DNA of 21,315 nt, taken from positions 1 to 21,315 of IMG/VR virus record IMGVR_UViG_3300010885_049206; one strand, written 5' to 3'. Shown here piece after piece: positions 16,659-20,932 of the stretch. Origin of the DNA: a virus. The position numbers and the translations under genes are program-made. Below the pieces are notes generated by a model, which worked only from the letters and a program-made list of their open reading frames with translations, ran no database searches and was not told where the DNA came from. Within the stretch, counting starts at the first letter, position 1. Every line of letters begins with the position of its first letter.

Positions 16659-16964
16659 ATGAAAATTTTTATGTTGTTAGTTTGTGGATTGTTTTGTTGT
16701 GCTGGAAATAACATTTATGGATGTGAATGGATAAGAGCAAGAAATGTTCAGCCAGTTTATGTTCCTGTTCAGCAGTTTCAACCAGCAATATCATGGTCTT
16801 ATGTTCAACAAAATTCTATTAGCTATGTTCCAACAGTGGTTTATCAGCCTGTAGTAAATACTCAAATAGTACCTGTTCCAACAGTAATTTATCCGGTTTA
16901 TCCAGTTTATAGTCCTGTTCCGACTGCTCCTTATTTCTATGGATATAATGTTTATAGATACTAG
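16659..16964 (+). CDS. Secreted Val/Pro/Tyr-rich protein of unknown function (101 aa)
   Basis: The N-terminus is a signal peptide: MK, a hydrophobic core LLVCGLFCCAG and a polar end near residue 20. The lipobox is not convincing, so export rather than lipidation is assumed. The mature part is low in charge and built from repeated short Val/Pro/Tyr segments (VQPVYVPVQQF, YVPTVVYQPVV, VPTVIYPVYPVYSPVP), ending NVYRY. Such sequences tend to be extended and sticky surface or periplasmic proteins. AGGAG lies 7 bases before the ATG and a TATAAT promoter upstream. A secreted, monocistronic phage gene next to the early region suggests a moron acting on the host envelope, for example superinfection exclusion; this is inference only. 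Confidence 0.7.
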   Translation: MKIFMLLVCGLFCCAGNNIYGCEWIRARNVQPVYVPVQQFQPAISWSYVQQNSISYVPTVVYQPVVNTQIVPVPTVIYPVYPVYSPVPTAPYFYGYNVYRY

Positions 16965-17040
16965 GGGGAATTCGGCTAATATATAGTAAGTAATCTGTAG
17001 ATAAATAAAAGATGGTGCAGGGTTGATTGTTAATTGGTGG

Positions 17041-17065
17041 AAACTGGCCAATTGATATGATGACC
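17041..17065 (+). repeat. Direct repeat copy 1 (AAACTGGCCAATT...ATGATG)
   Basis: AAACTGGCCAATT, three variable bases, then ATGATG; the second copy is at 17166-17188. In this copy an AATTGG at 17032-17037 can pair with CCAATT at 17048-17053 to form a small hairpin. Function unknown. Confidence 0.55.
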
Positions 17066-17078
17066 CGGCCATTTTTTT
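17046..17078 (+). terminator. Possible weak terminator after the secreted protein gene
   Basis: TGGCC can pair with GGCCA around a long 17-base loop and is followed by seven T (17072-17078). The short stem and long loop make it weak, but no other terminator is seen after the stop at 16964. Confidence 0.3.
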
Positions 17079-17104
17079 AGAATAGGTGATTCTGGGCTGG
17101 TTAT

Positions 17105-17118
17105 TGATACTTGTATCA
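17105..17118. promoter_or_regulatory. Inverted repeat TGATACTTGTATCA, possible operator
   Basis: Two 6-base arms (TGATAC and GTATCA) are separated by TT, the size of a small dimeric repressor site. A TTGTAT/TATAAA pair with 16-base spacing overlaps and follows it (17111-17138), so it might control a weak promoter. No such gene immediately follows. Confidence 0.3.
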
Positions 17119-17165
17119 GTACAAAAATGATTTATAAAAGATTATTATAGGGGAAAATGGCTAAT

Positions 17166-17188
17166 AAACTGGCCAATTACGTATGATG
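17166..17188 (+). repeat. Direct repeat copy 2 (AAACTGGCCAATT...ATGATG)
   Basis: This is the second copy of the element at 17041-17065, 125 bases downstream, identical for 13 bases and again for ATGATG. It falls in a nine-codon ORF preceded by AGGGG, probably by chance. Confidence 0.55.
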
Positions 17189-17287
17189 GTCCTTATTGTT
17201 TTTGCACCACCCGCGAGGTACGGCGATTTTCTAAACCCCTTGATATAAAACGAAAAAACCCCCTCTTGCTCTAAAGTGTTGTGGGAT

Positions 17288-17383
17288 AAGACTTTACGAC
17301 GAGTGGCAGATGCAAGGGTTGTGCCAAACTCTTGTGAGATAAGGACTTAGAGCACCTTACGATATTTTAAGGAAACTTTTTGC
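17288..17383 (+). repeat. Promoter-associated intergenic repeat, copy 1
   Basis: Ordered conserved boxes are AAGACTTTACGACGA (17288-17302), AAACTCTTGTG (17326-17336), ATAAGGACTTA (17339-17349), CCTTACGAT and TTTTAAGGAAACTTTTTGC, ending directly before the -35 box. A clear hairpin around the first box is not seen here, unlike copies 3-5. Copy 2 at 18126 is its closest relative. Confidence 0.75.
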
Positions 17384-17411
17384 TTGACGCTCAAGATAGG
17401 TTTGGTATAAT
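17384..17411 (+). promoter_or_regulatory. Sigma-70-type promoter (TTGACG/TATAAT)
   Basis: TTGACG (17384-17389), a 16-base spacer and TATAAT (17406-17411) end with TGTCGATAT, a downstream segment shared with the promoter at 19877. The expected start site at about 17418 leaves almost no leader before the first usable ATG. Confidence 0.75.
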
Positions 17412-17426
17412 GTCGATATGAGAAAC

Positions 17427-17642
17427 ATGATGATCTTCAACACGATGAACGAGTTGGTTGGTTTCCTGAGCAGTGCCGATTCTGCTACTTTGGTTAACGT
17501 TGCAGCGTTTGGAATGGATCTTCTGGATCTTGCTCGTAGCAACGAAAACGAAATCGAAATCGGTGAGGATGGCGGATTCATCCGAATCGACGAAATGGGT
17601 TACGTTGTGGAAGAGTTTGCGATTGACAACGTTCGCGAATGA
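17427..17642 (+). CDS. Small acidic early protein (71 aa)
   Basis: The product MMIFNTMNELVGFLSSAD... has a helical N-terminal half (LVNVAAFGMDLLDLARSNENEIEI) and an acidic C-terminal half with GEDGGFIRIDEMGYVVEEF, which looks like a small beta hairpin. There are three Arg and no Lys, so it is strongly negative. The frame also opens at an ATG at 17418, but that lies at the predicted transcription start, so 17427 or the next ATG is chosen; either way the leader is nearly absent and no ribosome site is visible. Its last codons contain the -35 box of the next promoter. The function is unknown. Confidence 0.65.
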   Translation: MMIFNTMNELVGFLSSADSATLVNVAAFGMDLLDLARSNENEIEIGEDGGFIRIDEMGYVVEEFAIDNVRE

Positions 17643-17651
17643 TGATAGAAT
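17623..17651 (+). promoter_or_regulatory. Sigma-70-type promoter overlapping the previous gene's end
   Basis: TTGACA (17623-17628) within the codons for Ile-Asp-Asn, a 17-base spacer and TAGAAT (17646-17651) just after the stop at 17640-17642. Confidence 0.7.
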
Positions 17652-17677
17652 AGCAACACAAGAAAGAGAGAAAGAAT

Positions 17678-17872
17678 ATGACGATCAACACCGAAATCAC
17701 TACAACCTATAACGGCAAGCGGTATACGGGATTTATCGTGGAAAGCAAGACGATAAAGAATCGTGAAATGATCACGATCATGATCAAGGATGATACGCGA
17801 AATGATGGTATTGGCTATCGTAACCTGTATGTTGATATGATGAGCCAAACTTCTGAAAATCTTTTTGCTTGA
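17678..17872 (+). CDS. Small hypothetical early protein (64 aa)
   Basis: MTINTEITTTYNGKRYTGFIVE... reads as a compact beta-rich domain: a GKRYTGFI strand, a turn, MITIMIKDDT, then YRNLYVDMM. The order GKxYxGxI, charged turn, ITxxI, aromatic strand is shared with the next gene (17924), suggesting an ancient duplication or a common small fold. A purine-rich AGAAAGAGAGAAAG stretch before the ATG serves as a loose ribosome site. It has its own promoter, and its stop codon TGA is part of the next promoter's TTGACA. No known family is recognised. A regulator or host-protein binder is the default guess for such early genes. Confidence 0.65.
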   Translation: MTINTEITTTYNGKRYTGFIVESKTIKNREMITIMIKDDTRNDGIGYRNLYVDMMSQTSENLFA

Positions 17873-17896
17873 CAAAGAAAAAAGTTTCTGTAGAAT
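17869..17896 (+). promoter_or_regulatory. Sigma-70-type promoter (TTGACA/TAGAAT) overlapping a stop codon
   Basis: TTGACA (17869-17874) contains the TGA stop of the 64-aa gene; a 16-base spacer leads to TAGAAT (17891-17896). The preceding CTTTTTGC matches the sequence before the promoters at 17384 and 18221. Confidence 0.75.
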
Positions 17897-17923
17897 ACAT
17901 TCATCATCACCAAGGGAAATCAA

Positions 17924-18112
17924 ATGAACGATCTGAAGAGTCTTTTTCTTGCGATGGCTTCTGGTAAGTATGCTGGATTCCGAGATACTAAGGGTAAGGG
18001 ATATATCGGAATCATTAACGGTATCATGCGTGAGGATGGTAGTGGTCGTAACTGGATCATTACTGTGACTGAGGGAATCAAAACAAGTAAGGTTTTTATC
18101 CACGCAACGTAA
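17924..18112 (+). CDS. Small hypothetical early protein (62 aa)
   Basis: MNDLKSLFLAMASGKYAGFRD... begins with an amphipathic helix, followed by KGKGYIGIINGIMRED, GRNWIITVTEG and KTSKVFIHAT, probably four beta strands. The pattern resembles the preceding 64-aa protein, so the two may be distant paralogues. AGGGA lies 6 bases before the ATG and the gene has its own TTGACA/TAGAAT promoter. It is followed by the second promoter-associated repeat, whose hairpin could end the transcript. It is basic overall, unlike the acidic gene two places upstream. The function is unknown. Confidence 0.68.
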   Translation: MNDLKSLFLAMASGKYAGFRDTKGKGYIGIINGIMREDGSGRNWIITVTEGIKTSKVFIHAT

Positions 18113-18125
18113 GCCCAATAACCAC

Positions 18126-18220
18126 AAGACTTTACGTCGAGTGGGGGCATAGAGGGACGATCTAAACTCTTGTGCCATAACGACTTACGAACCTTACGAT
18201 CTTTTAAGGAAACTTTTTGC
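18126..18220 (+). repeat. Promoter-associated intergenic repeat, copy 2
   Basis: Boxes AAGACTTTACGTCGA (18126-18140), AAACTCTTGTG (18164-18174), ATAACGACTTA (18177-18187), then CCTTACGATCTTTTAAGG and AACTTTTTGC align with copy 1. GCCC/CCAC segments just upstream can pair with GTGG/GGGC after the first box. Confidence 0.75.
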
Positions 18221-18248
18221 TTGATCTCTAAACAATACCCTGTATAAT
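18221..18248 (+). promoter_or_regulatory. Sigma-70-type promoter (TTGATC/TATAAT)
   Basis: TTGATC (18221-18226), a 16-base spacer and TATAAT (18243-18248), followed by GACGATATAAGAG, closely like the start regions at 17412 and 19906. Confidence 0.75.
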
Positions 18249-18275
18249 GACGATATAAGAGAAAGAGGAAACAAA

Positions 18276-18491
18276 ATGATCTCCAACGAAATCAAAAATG
18301 CTTTACGTCAGATTTGGGGTAGCGAAACGTATAACGTGGTGCTACTGTATACGGCAGACGGTAAACTGTTTGCTGAGTGTGAGGCGACGAATGACCGGCG
18401 ACGGATCACGGAAAGCAACTACGAAGAAATGCTGAACGATATGTTCTATAACTTCTGTATGGAAAAGGCATCTTGGATGGGCGTCTCATGA
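18276..18491 (+). CDS. Small hypothetical early protein (71 aa)
   Basis: MISNEIKNALRQIWGSETYNVVLLYTADGKLFAECEATNDRRRITESNYEEMLNDMFYNF... folds plausibly as a helix, a beta hairpin (VVLLYTADGKLFAECE) and a C-terminal helix. AGAGGAAACAAA precedes the ATG and supplies the ribosome site. The gene stands alone between a repeat-linked promoter and a small C/G hairpin that leads straight into the next promoter. The ending KASWMGVS is short and uncharged. No known family is recognised; size, place and expression signals all match the early small-gene block. Confidence 0.68.
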   Translation: MISNEIKNALRQIWGSETYNVVLLYTADGKLFAECEATNDRRRITESNYEEMLNDMFYNFCMEKASWMGVS

Positions 18492-18492
18492 C

Positions 18493-18507
18493 CCCCTACT
18501 AGAGGGG
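18493..18507 (+). terminator. Small C/G hairpin between genes
   Basis: CCCCT (18493-18497) pairs with AGGGG (18503-18507) around ACTAG, directly after the stop and directly before TTGACA. There is no T-tract, so termination is uncertain; it could set the edge of the promoter. Confidence 0.3.
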
Positions 18508-18536
18508 TTGACAAGATAAAAAACTTTCTGTAAAAT
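18508..18536 (+). promoter_or_regulatory. Sigma-70-type promoter (TTGACA/TAAAAT)
   Basis: TTGACA (18508-18513), a 17-base spacer and TAAAAT (18531-18536). The spacer end and downstream part (TTTCTG, then TTCATCACCAAG) match the promoter at 17869, so the two are related copies. Confidence 0.7.
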
Positions 18537-18563
18537 ACGTTCATCACCAAGAGGAAAAAGAAA

Positions 18564-18893
18564 ATGGCTACCAAGTTCAAGATTATCGAAGATGCCAAGA
18601 TTCAGGTTCGGTTGTGCTTTCTCGGCATGGCAACGCGGCATCAGCCATCACTTGCCGATGGATTGTACGGCCCGATCCACAGTGAAAAGGTTCACAAGTT
18701 CAATCGCAAGGCTCTCCGCAAGGGAAGCAAGAGCAAGGCTGAAAAGGCCGACCCCCGCTACAATGGGGGTGAGGATCTTATGATTCTAAAGGTGGGCAAG
18801 CCCGGCTCGGCCGAACGTAAGGAAGCACTGGCACAACAGTATGCGGCCATTCTGGCCTGTGGAGAGGAAGTCTCCCCCTTCGCGGAGGGGTGA
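18564..18893 (+). CDS. Basic hypothetical protein (109 aa)
   Basis: The longest of the early block. It opens MATKFKIIEDAKIQVRLCFLG, continues with HQPSLADGLYGPIHSEKVHKF, then a strongly basic part (NRKALRKGSKSKAEKADPRYN) and a short C-terminal helix (SAERKEALAQQYAAILACG). The Lys/Arg cluster suggests nucleic-acid or host-polymerase contact, but no named fold is recognised. GAGGA with a suitable spacing precedes the ATG. Codon use is notably G/C richer than in the left arm. The stop codon follows a CCCCTT/GAGGGG hairpin formed by the last codons (18875-18890). Confidence 0.68.
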   Translation: MATKFKIIEDAKIQVRLCFLGMATRHQPSLADGLYGPIHSEKVHKFNRKALRKGSKSKAEKADPRYNGGEDLMILKVGKPGSAERKEALAQQYAAILACGEEVSPFAEG

Positions 18894-18926
18894 CATCCGT
18901 ACACTAATCGCAAAGCGTTACGGCGT

Positions 18927-19031
18927 AAGACTTTACGACGAACGCGGCCGCCACCGTTTGACGTAAACTCTTATCCGTCAACGAGTTGCGAACCTTGCGG
19001 TATTGTAAGGAAAAATATTCACGATACCCCC
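18927..19031 (+). repeat. Promoter-associated intergenic repeat, copy 3
   Basis: Box AAGACTTTACGACGA (18927-18941) sits in a hairpin (GCGTT at 18915-18919 with AACGC at 18941-18945, plus an inner CGTAA/TTACG stem). It is followed by GGCCGCC, TTTGACGTAAACTCTT, and TTGTAAGG before the -35 box. Confidence 0.7.
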
Positions 19032-19059
19032 TTGCATTAGCCGATATTGTCTGTATAAT
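19032..19059 (+). promoter_or_regulatory. Sigma-70-type promoter (TTGCAT/TATAAT)
   Basis: TTGCAT (19032-19037), a 16-base spacer and TATAAT (19054-19059) preceded by TCTG as in several neighbours. Its predicted start near 19066 rules out the ATGs at 19063-19066 as efficient starts. Confidence 0.68.
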
Positions 19060-19098
19060 CGTGGCATGATGATCGCCACCACCAACGGAGAGCATAAG

Positions 19099-19272
19099 AT
19101 GCTGAACAACTTCGACGAAGAGAATGGTGTTCTGGCCGACCTTGCCGAACAGGGTATCATCGAGCCTATGGTCGAGCCGATTGACGATCCTAGTTTGGAA
19201 GTGAACTACTGGGATTGGGCAGAAGTGCTGGGCATTGTTGACAATATGGTTCCAGAGGAGTATGCTGTATGA
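19099..19272 (+). CDS. Acidic hypothetical protein without Lys/Arg (57 aa)
   Basis: The start ATG at 19099 has GGAG 8 bases upstream; upstream in-frame ATGs at 19066 coincide with the predicted transcription start and lack a ribosome site. The product MLNNFDEENGVLADL... has 15 Asp/Glu and no Lys or Arg in 57 residues. A helical first half (VLADLAEQGIIEPMVE) and a Trp-containing second half (VNYWDWAEVLGIVDNM) suggest a small folded acidic protein. Its stop overlaps the next start (ATGA), so it is coupled to an even more acidic protein. The function is unknown; mimicry of DNA or binding of a basic host protein is possible. Confidence 0.7.
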   Translation: MLNNFDEENGVLADLAEQGIIEPMVEPIDDPSLEVNYWDWAEVLGIVDNMVPEEYAV

Positions 19273-19514
19273 GTCACCCTGATCCTTGTTTCGATCCCGA
19301 TAACTCTTATGAGGATGATGAGATGAATCCTAACTATGATGACCATGACGATTTCTACGGTGATGATCTGGACGGTGATGAACTGATCGACCAGTGGGAT
19401 GATGCTGACCATTATGATGACAGCATGGATGGCGACCACGATAGTGCTATGAACTCTATCGGTTGGGACGTTGATGAGGGTTATGGTTGTTCTACTAACT
19501 ATTATGAGGAATGA
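19269..19514 (+). CDS. Extremely acidic protein, candidate DNA mimic (81 aa)
   Basis: Of 81 residues 24 are Asp and 6 Glu, while Lys and Arg are completely absent; only four His could offset the charge. The Asp-rich run from residue 9 to 58 (for example YEDDEMNPNYDDHDDFYGDD) alternates acids with aromatic residues, and the tail has GWDVDEGYGCSTNYYEE. Known phage proteins with this kind of charge (such as Ocr) mimic DNA to block restriction enzymes or histone-like proteins, but this sequence is not recognised as one of them and may be partly disordered. It is translationally coupled by ATGA to the gene before, and the membrane protein gene begins right after. Confidence 0.7.
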   Translation: MSHPDPCFDPDNSYEDDEMNPNYDDHDDFYGDDLDGDELIDQWDDADHYDDSMDGDHDSAMNSIGWDVDEGYGCSTNYYEE

Positions 19515-19516
19515 AT

Positions 19517-19729
19517 ATGAAAGAAATGGGTATCTTTGTTGGGTTGTTTGTTGGTGCGATTGTTGGTAGTATTTTTCTAGGATTCCTATGTAGTTACTTT
19601 GTTATGCTACTTTGGAATAACTGTCTAGTTCCCGCAGTTGATGGTATTCATACTGTGGGTTGGTTGCAGGCTTGGGGTATTACTATTCTTTGTTCACTTC
19701 TTTTTAAAGCCAGCATTACTAGTAAGTAA
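19517..19729 (+). CDS. Small membrane protein (70 aa)
   Basis: The ATG at 19517 has GAGGA 6 bases upstream, whereas the ATG at 19511 abuts that site, so 19517 is chosen. Residues 5-32 (IFVGLFVGAIVGSIFLGF, extended to LLW) form a Gly-zipper transmembrane helix and residues about 45-63 (GWLQAWGITILCSLLF) a second. The short loop between them and the basic end (KASITSK) suggest both termini on the cytoplasmic side. It is the third gene of an acid-acid-membrane operon. It could be a holin-like or envelope-acting early protein, but nothing identifies it firmly. The fourth repeat follows. Confidence 0.7.
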   Translation: MKEMGIFVGLFVGAIVGSIFLGFLCSYFVMLLWNNCLVPAVDGIHTVGWLQAWGITILCSLLFKASITSK

Positions 19730-19772
19730 GGAAATATCGATTCAGTATCTGATTCGCAAGAGTTGACCTAAA

Positions 19773-19802
19773 GCCTTGCCGCATAACACTTTGCGGCGAG
19801 GC
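19773..19802 (+). terminator. Strong hairpin in repeat copy 4, possible terminator or RNA site
   Basis: GCCTTGCCGCA (19773-19783) pairs with TGCGGCGAGGC (19792-19802), 11 base pairs with one G-T, around TAACACTT. It follows the membrane protein gene by 44 bases. No T-tract follows, so it may be a processing or protein-binding site instead. Confidence 0.4.
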
Positions 19803-19876
19803 GGGCCGCACGGGTTTGACGTAAACTCTTTAGACTCAATGACTTAGAGGAAACCGTAGAATCTTTTATTTTGTTG
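19773..19876 (+). repeat. Promoter-associated intergenic repeat, copy 4
   Basis: Hairpin with AACACTTTGCGGCGA (19785-19799), then GGGCCGC, GTTTGACGTAAACTCTT (to 19830) and ATGACTTAGAGG, ending before TTGACA. It is closest to copies 3 and 5. Confidence 0.7.
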
Positions 19877-19905
19877 TTGACAGCCTAAAGAGCAGGCTGT
19901 ATAAT
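19877..19905 (+). promoter_or_regulatory. Sigma-70-type promoter with inverted repeat in the spacer
   Basis: TTGACA (19877-19882), a 17-base spacer and TATAAT (19900-19905). The spacer carries CAGCCT (19881-19886) and AGGCTG (19894-19899), a perfect 6-base inverted repeat exactly filling the gap between the two boxes, like an operator. Confidence 0.78.
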
Positions 19906-19935
19906 GTCGATATAAGAAAGAGAGAGAGGAAAAAA

Positions 19936-20136
19936 ATGTTCATCATCATGAAAAGTTCTCGTTCATATGAAAACGCTAGGGTTATTGATGCTTACGACGG
20001 TCCCTCTTGTGAATGTGCGGGAGTTCAACCGGGTAGAGTCTATGCTAATAGGGAGTCTGCCCAGAATGACGCGAAAAAGTTGAACGATTGTAACCCTGTC
20101 GGTTTTGATGTTGTAACTGTAAAGGTTGACAACTAA
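19936..20136 (+). CDS. Small hypothetical phage protein (66 aa)
   Basis: MFIIMKSSRSYENARVIDAYDGPSCECAGVQPGRVYANRESAQNDAKKLNDCNPVGFDVVTVKVDN has the layout of a small phage protein type: an N-terminal strand, a loop with Cys, then a helix whose opening YANRESAQNDAKKLN matches the frequent 'SREEAEADARRLN' style, and a final NPVGFDVVTV strand. A GAGAGGAAAAAA ribosome site precedes the ATG. The final Val-Asp-Asn codons hold the -35 box of the next promoter. Such proteins are common in actinophages and other tailed phages without known function. Confidence 0.65.
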   Translation: MFIIMKSSRSYENARVIDAYDGPSCECAGVQPGRVYANRESAQNDAKKLNDCNPVGFDVVTVKVDN

Positions 20137-20153
20137 AGTTTGTCCTGTAGAAT
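20126..20153 (+). promoter_or_regulatory. Sigma-70-type promoter overlapping the end of the 66-aa gene
   Basis: TTGACA (20126-20131), a 16-base spacer and TAGAAT (20148-20153), preceded by CCTG as elsewhere. The TTG of TTGACA can be mistaken for a start codon of the next frame. Confidence 0.75.
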
Positions 20154-20179
20154 ACCGATATACCACTAAGGAGAAAAAC

Positions 20180-20503
20180 ATGACTCATACTGAAGCGACT
20201 AAGATGGTTTTGGGCAAGCGGAATCGGGGCCAACGTAAGATTGGCAACAACACCTACGCCTACATTCAGGCCGATGGTAGCGTTGCAATCGAACTGCATG
20301 GTACTAACGTGGTGGTGATTTACCCGGACGATAGCGTGATGCTGAATAGCGGCGGTTGGCATACCAGCACCACAAAGGATCGAATCAACAAGTATAGCCC
20401 GGTGCGAGTGTACCAGAAGAACTACGAATGGTTTCTTGGTGATGGTACTCCGTTTGAGGATAAGATGATCGTGACCCCTGATTGGGTGGTTGCCCCCGTC
20501 TGA
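20180..20503 (+). CDS. Conserved phage hypothetical protein (107 aa)
   Basis: The ATG at 20180 has AAGGAG 6 bases upstream, so the in-frame extension to a TTG at 20126 is rejected. The pattern KRNRGQRKIGNNTYAYI, then GSVAIELHGTNVVVIY, DDSVMLNSGGWHTSTTKDRI and VYQKNYEWFLG belongs to a phage protein type seen in many tailed phages as a hypothetical protein; the LNSGGW.T.TTK.R core is the hallmark. It is probably a mostly beta-strand protein. It lies alone with its own promoter and the fifth repeat behind it. No biochemical role is established as far as I know. Confidence 0.8.
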   Translation: MTHTEATKMVLGKRNRGQRKIGNNTYAYIQADGSVAIELHGTNVVVIYPDDSVMLNSGGWHTSTTKDRINKYSPVRVYQKNYEWFLGDGTPFEDKMIVTPDWVVAPV

Positions 20504-20510
20504 ACCTAAA

Positions 20511-20605
20511 GCCTTGAAGCGTAACACTTTACGCCAAGGCCCGCCGCCCGCATTTGACGCAAACTATTGCGAGGTAAGGACTTAGAAATATTCAAGATTA
20601 GGGGC
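20511..20605 (+). repeat. Promoter-associated intergenic repeat, copy 5
   Basis: A hairpin is formed by GCCTTG (20511-20516) with CAAGGC (20535-20540) and GCGT with ACGC, around AACACTTT. It continues with TTTGACGCAAACTATTG and GTAAGGACTTA, and ends before TTGACA. The stem sequence differs from copy 4 but pairing is retained. Confidence 0.7.
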
Positions 20606-20634
20606 TTGACAAGTCGATAATAGTAGTGTAGAAT
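20606..20634 (+). promoter_or_regulatory. Sigma-70-type promoter with a nearby duplicated -10/ribosome-site unit
   Basis: TTGACA (20606-20611), a 17-base spacer and TAGAAT (20629-20634). A second TAGAAT (20654-20659) with its own AAAGGA follows 25 bases later but lacks a -35 box. Confidence 0.7.
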
Positions 20635-20677
20635 GCTAATAAGGAAAACCCTGTAGAATACCATTAAAGGAAAACAA

Positions 20678-20929
20678 ATGCAAAATCTAGTAACCCATTC
20701 ACCAGACCGTTGTAAGGGGCAAAACTGTTGTATTCATAATCCGTCAGATCATCATATGATTTCATGGACTATGAACTGGCGAAGTGATAAAGGTGTGATG
20801 GAGCGTATTTGTCCTCACGGCGTTGGACACCCCGACCCTGACGATGCTGATTACAATGATCGTAATGGTAAGGGCTATCTAAACATTCACGGCTGTTGTG
20901 GATGTTGCACTCCACCAGAAAAGGAATAA
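20678..20929 (+). CDS. Cys/His-rich phage protein, probable zinc binder (83 aa)
   Basis: Cysteines at 12, 17, 18, 45, 73, 74, 76 and 77 and His at 20, 25, 26, 47, 51 and 71 are set in motifs CKGQNCCIHNPSDHHM, MERICPHGVGHPDPDD and HGCCGCC. This combination recurs in a family of small tailed-phage proteins of unknown function; the number and spacing of ligands suggest one or two zinc sites. AAAGGA lies 6 bases before the ATG. The protein may act as a small structural or nucleic-acid-binding zinc protein. An AAGGA ribosome site for the next ORF overlaps its end. Confidence 0.78.
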   Translation: MQNLVTHSPDRCKGQNCCIHNPSDHHMISWTMNWRSDKGVMERICPHGVGHPDPDDADYNDRNGKGYLNIHGCCGCCTPPEKE

Positions 20930-20932
20930 CAT

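Larger units (their letters stand above)
16965..17383. other. Long intergenic stretch with short repeats, no supported gene
   Basis: About 450 bases separate 16964 from the next start. Nothing longer than nine codons with a ribosome site was found. It holds two copies of an AAACTGGCCAATT element (17041 and 17166), an inverted repeat TGATACTTGTATCA, a possible terminator with seven T, and the first copy of the promoter-associated repeat at its right end. AT-rich with scattered G/C hairpins, it could hold regulatory sites or an origin, but no DnaA-type or iteron pattern is clear. Confidence 0.5.

Noticed and set aside
17157-17186. A nine-codon ORF (MANKLANYV) with AGGGG upstream, as a leader peptide
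   Set aside because: It is too short to separate from chance, has no attenuator structure nearby, and lies in one of two direct repeats whose other copy has no such ORF.
17600-18178. A 192-codon minus-strand frame across the early genes
   Set aside because: It runs opposite three short genes that have promoters and ribosome sites, and has no start signal of its own.
20126-20179. TTG start extending the 107-aa gene upstream
   Set aside because: The TTG is the beginning of the TTGACA -35 box; the ATG at 20180 has AAGGAG in the right place.
20045-20527. A 160-codon minus-strand frame
   Set aside because: It is a shadow of the conserved 107-aa gene and the 66-aa gene on the plus strand.
17288-20634. 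A CRISPR array made of the dispersed repeats
   Set aside because: Copies are about 700-900 bases apart, diverged, ~100 bases long, and separated by genes and not by short unique spacers.
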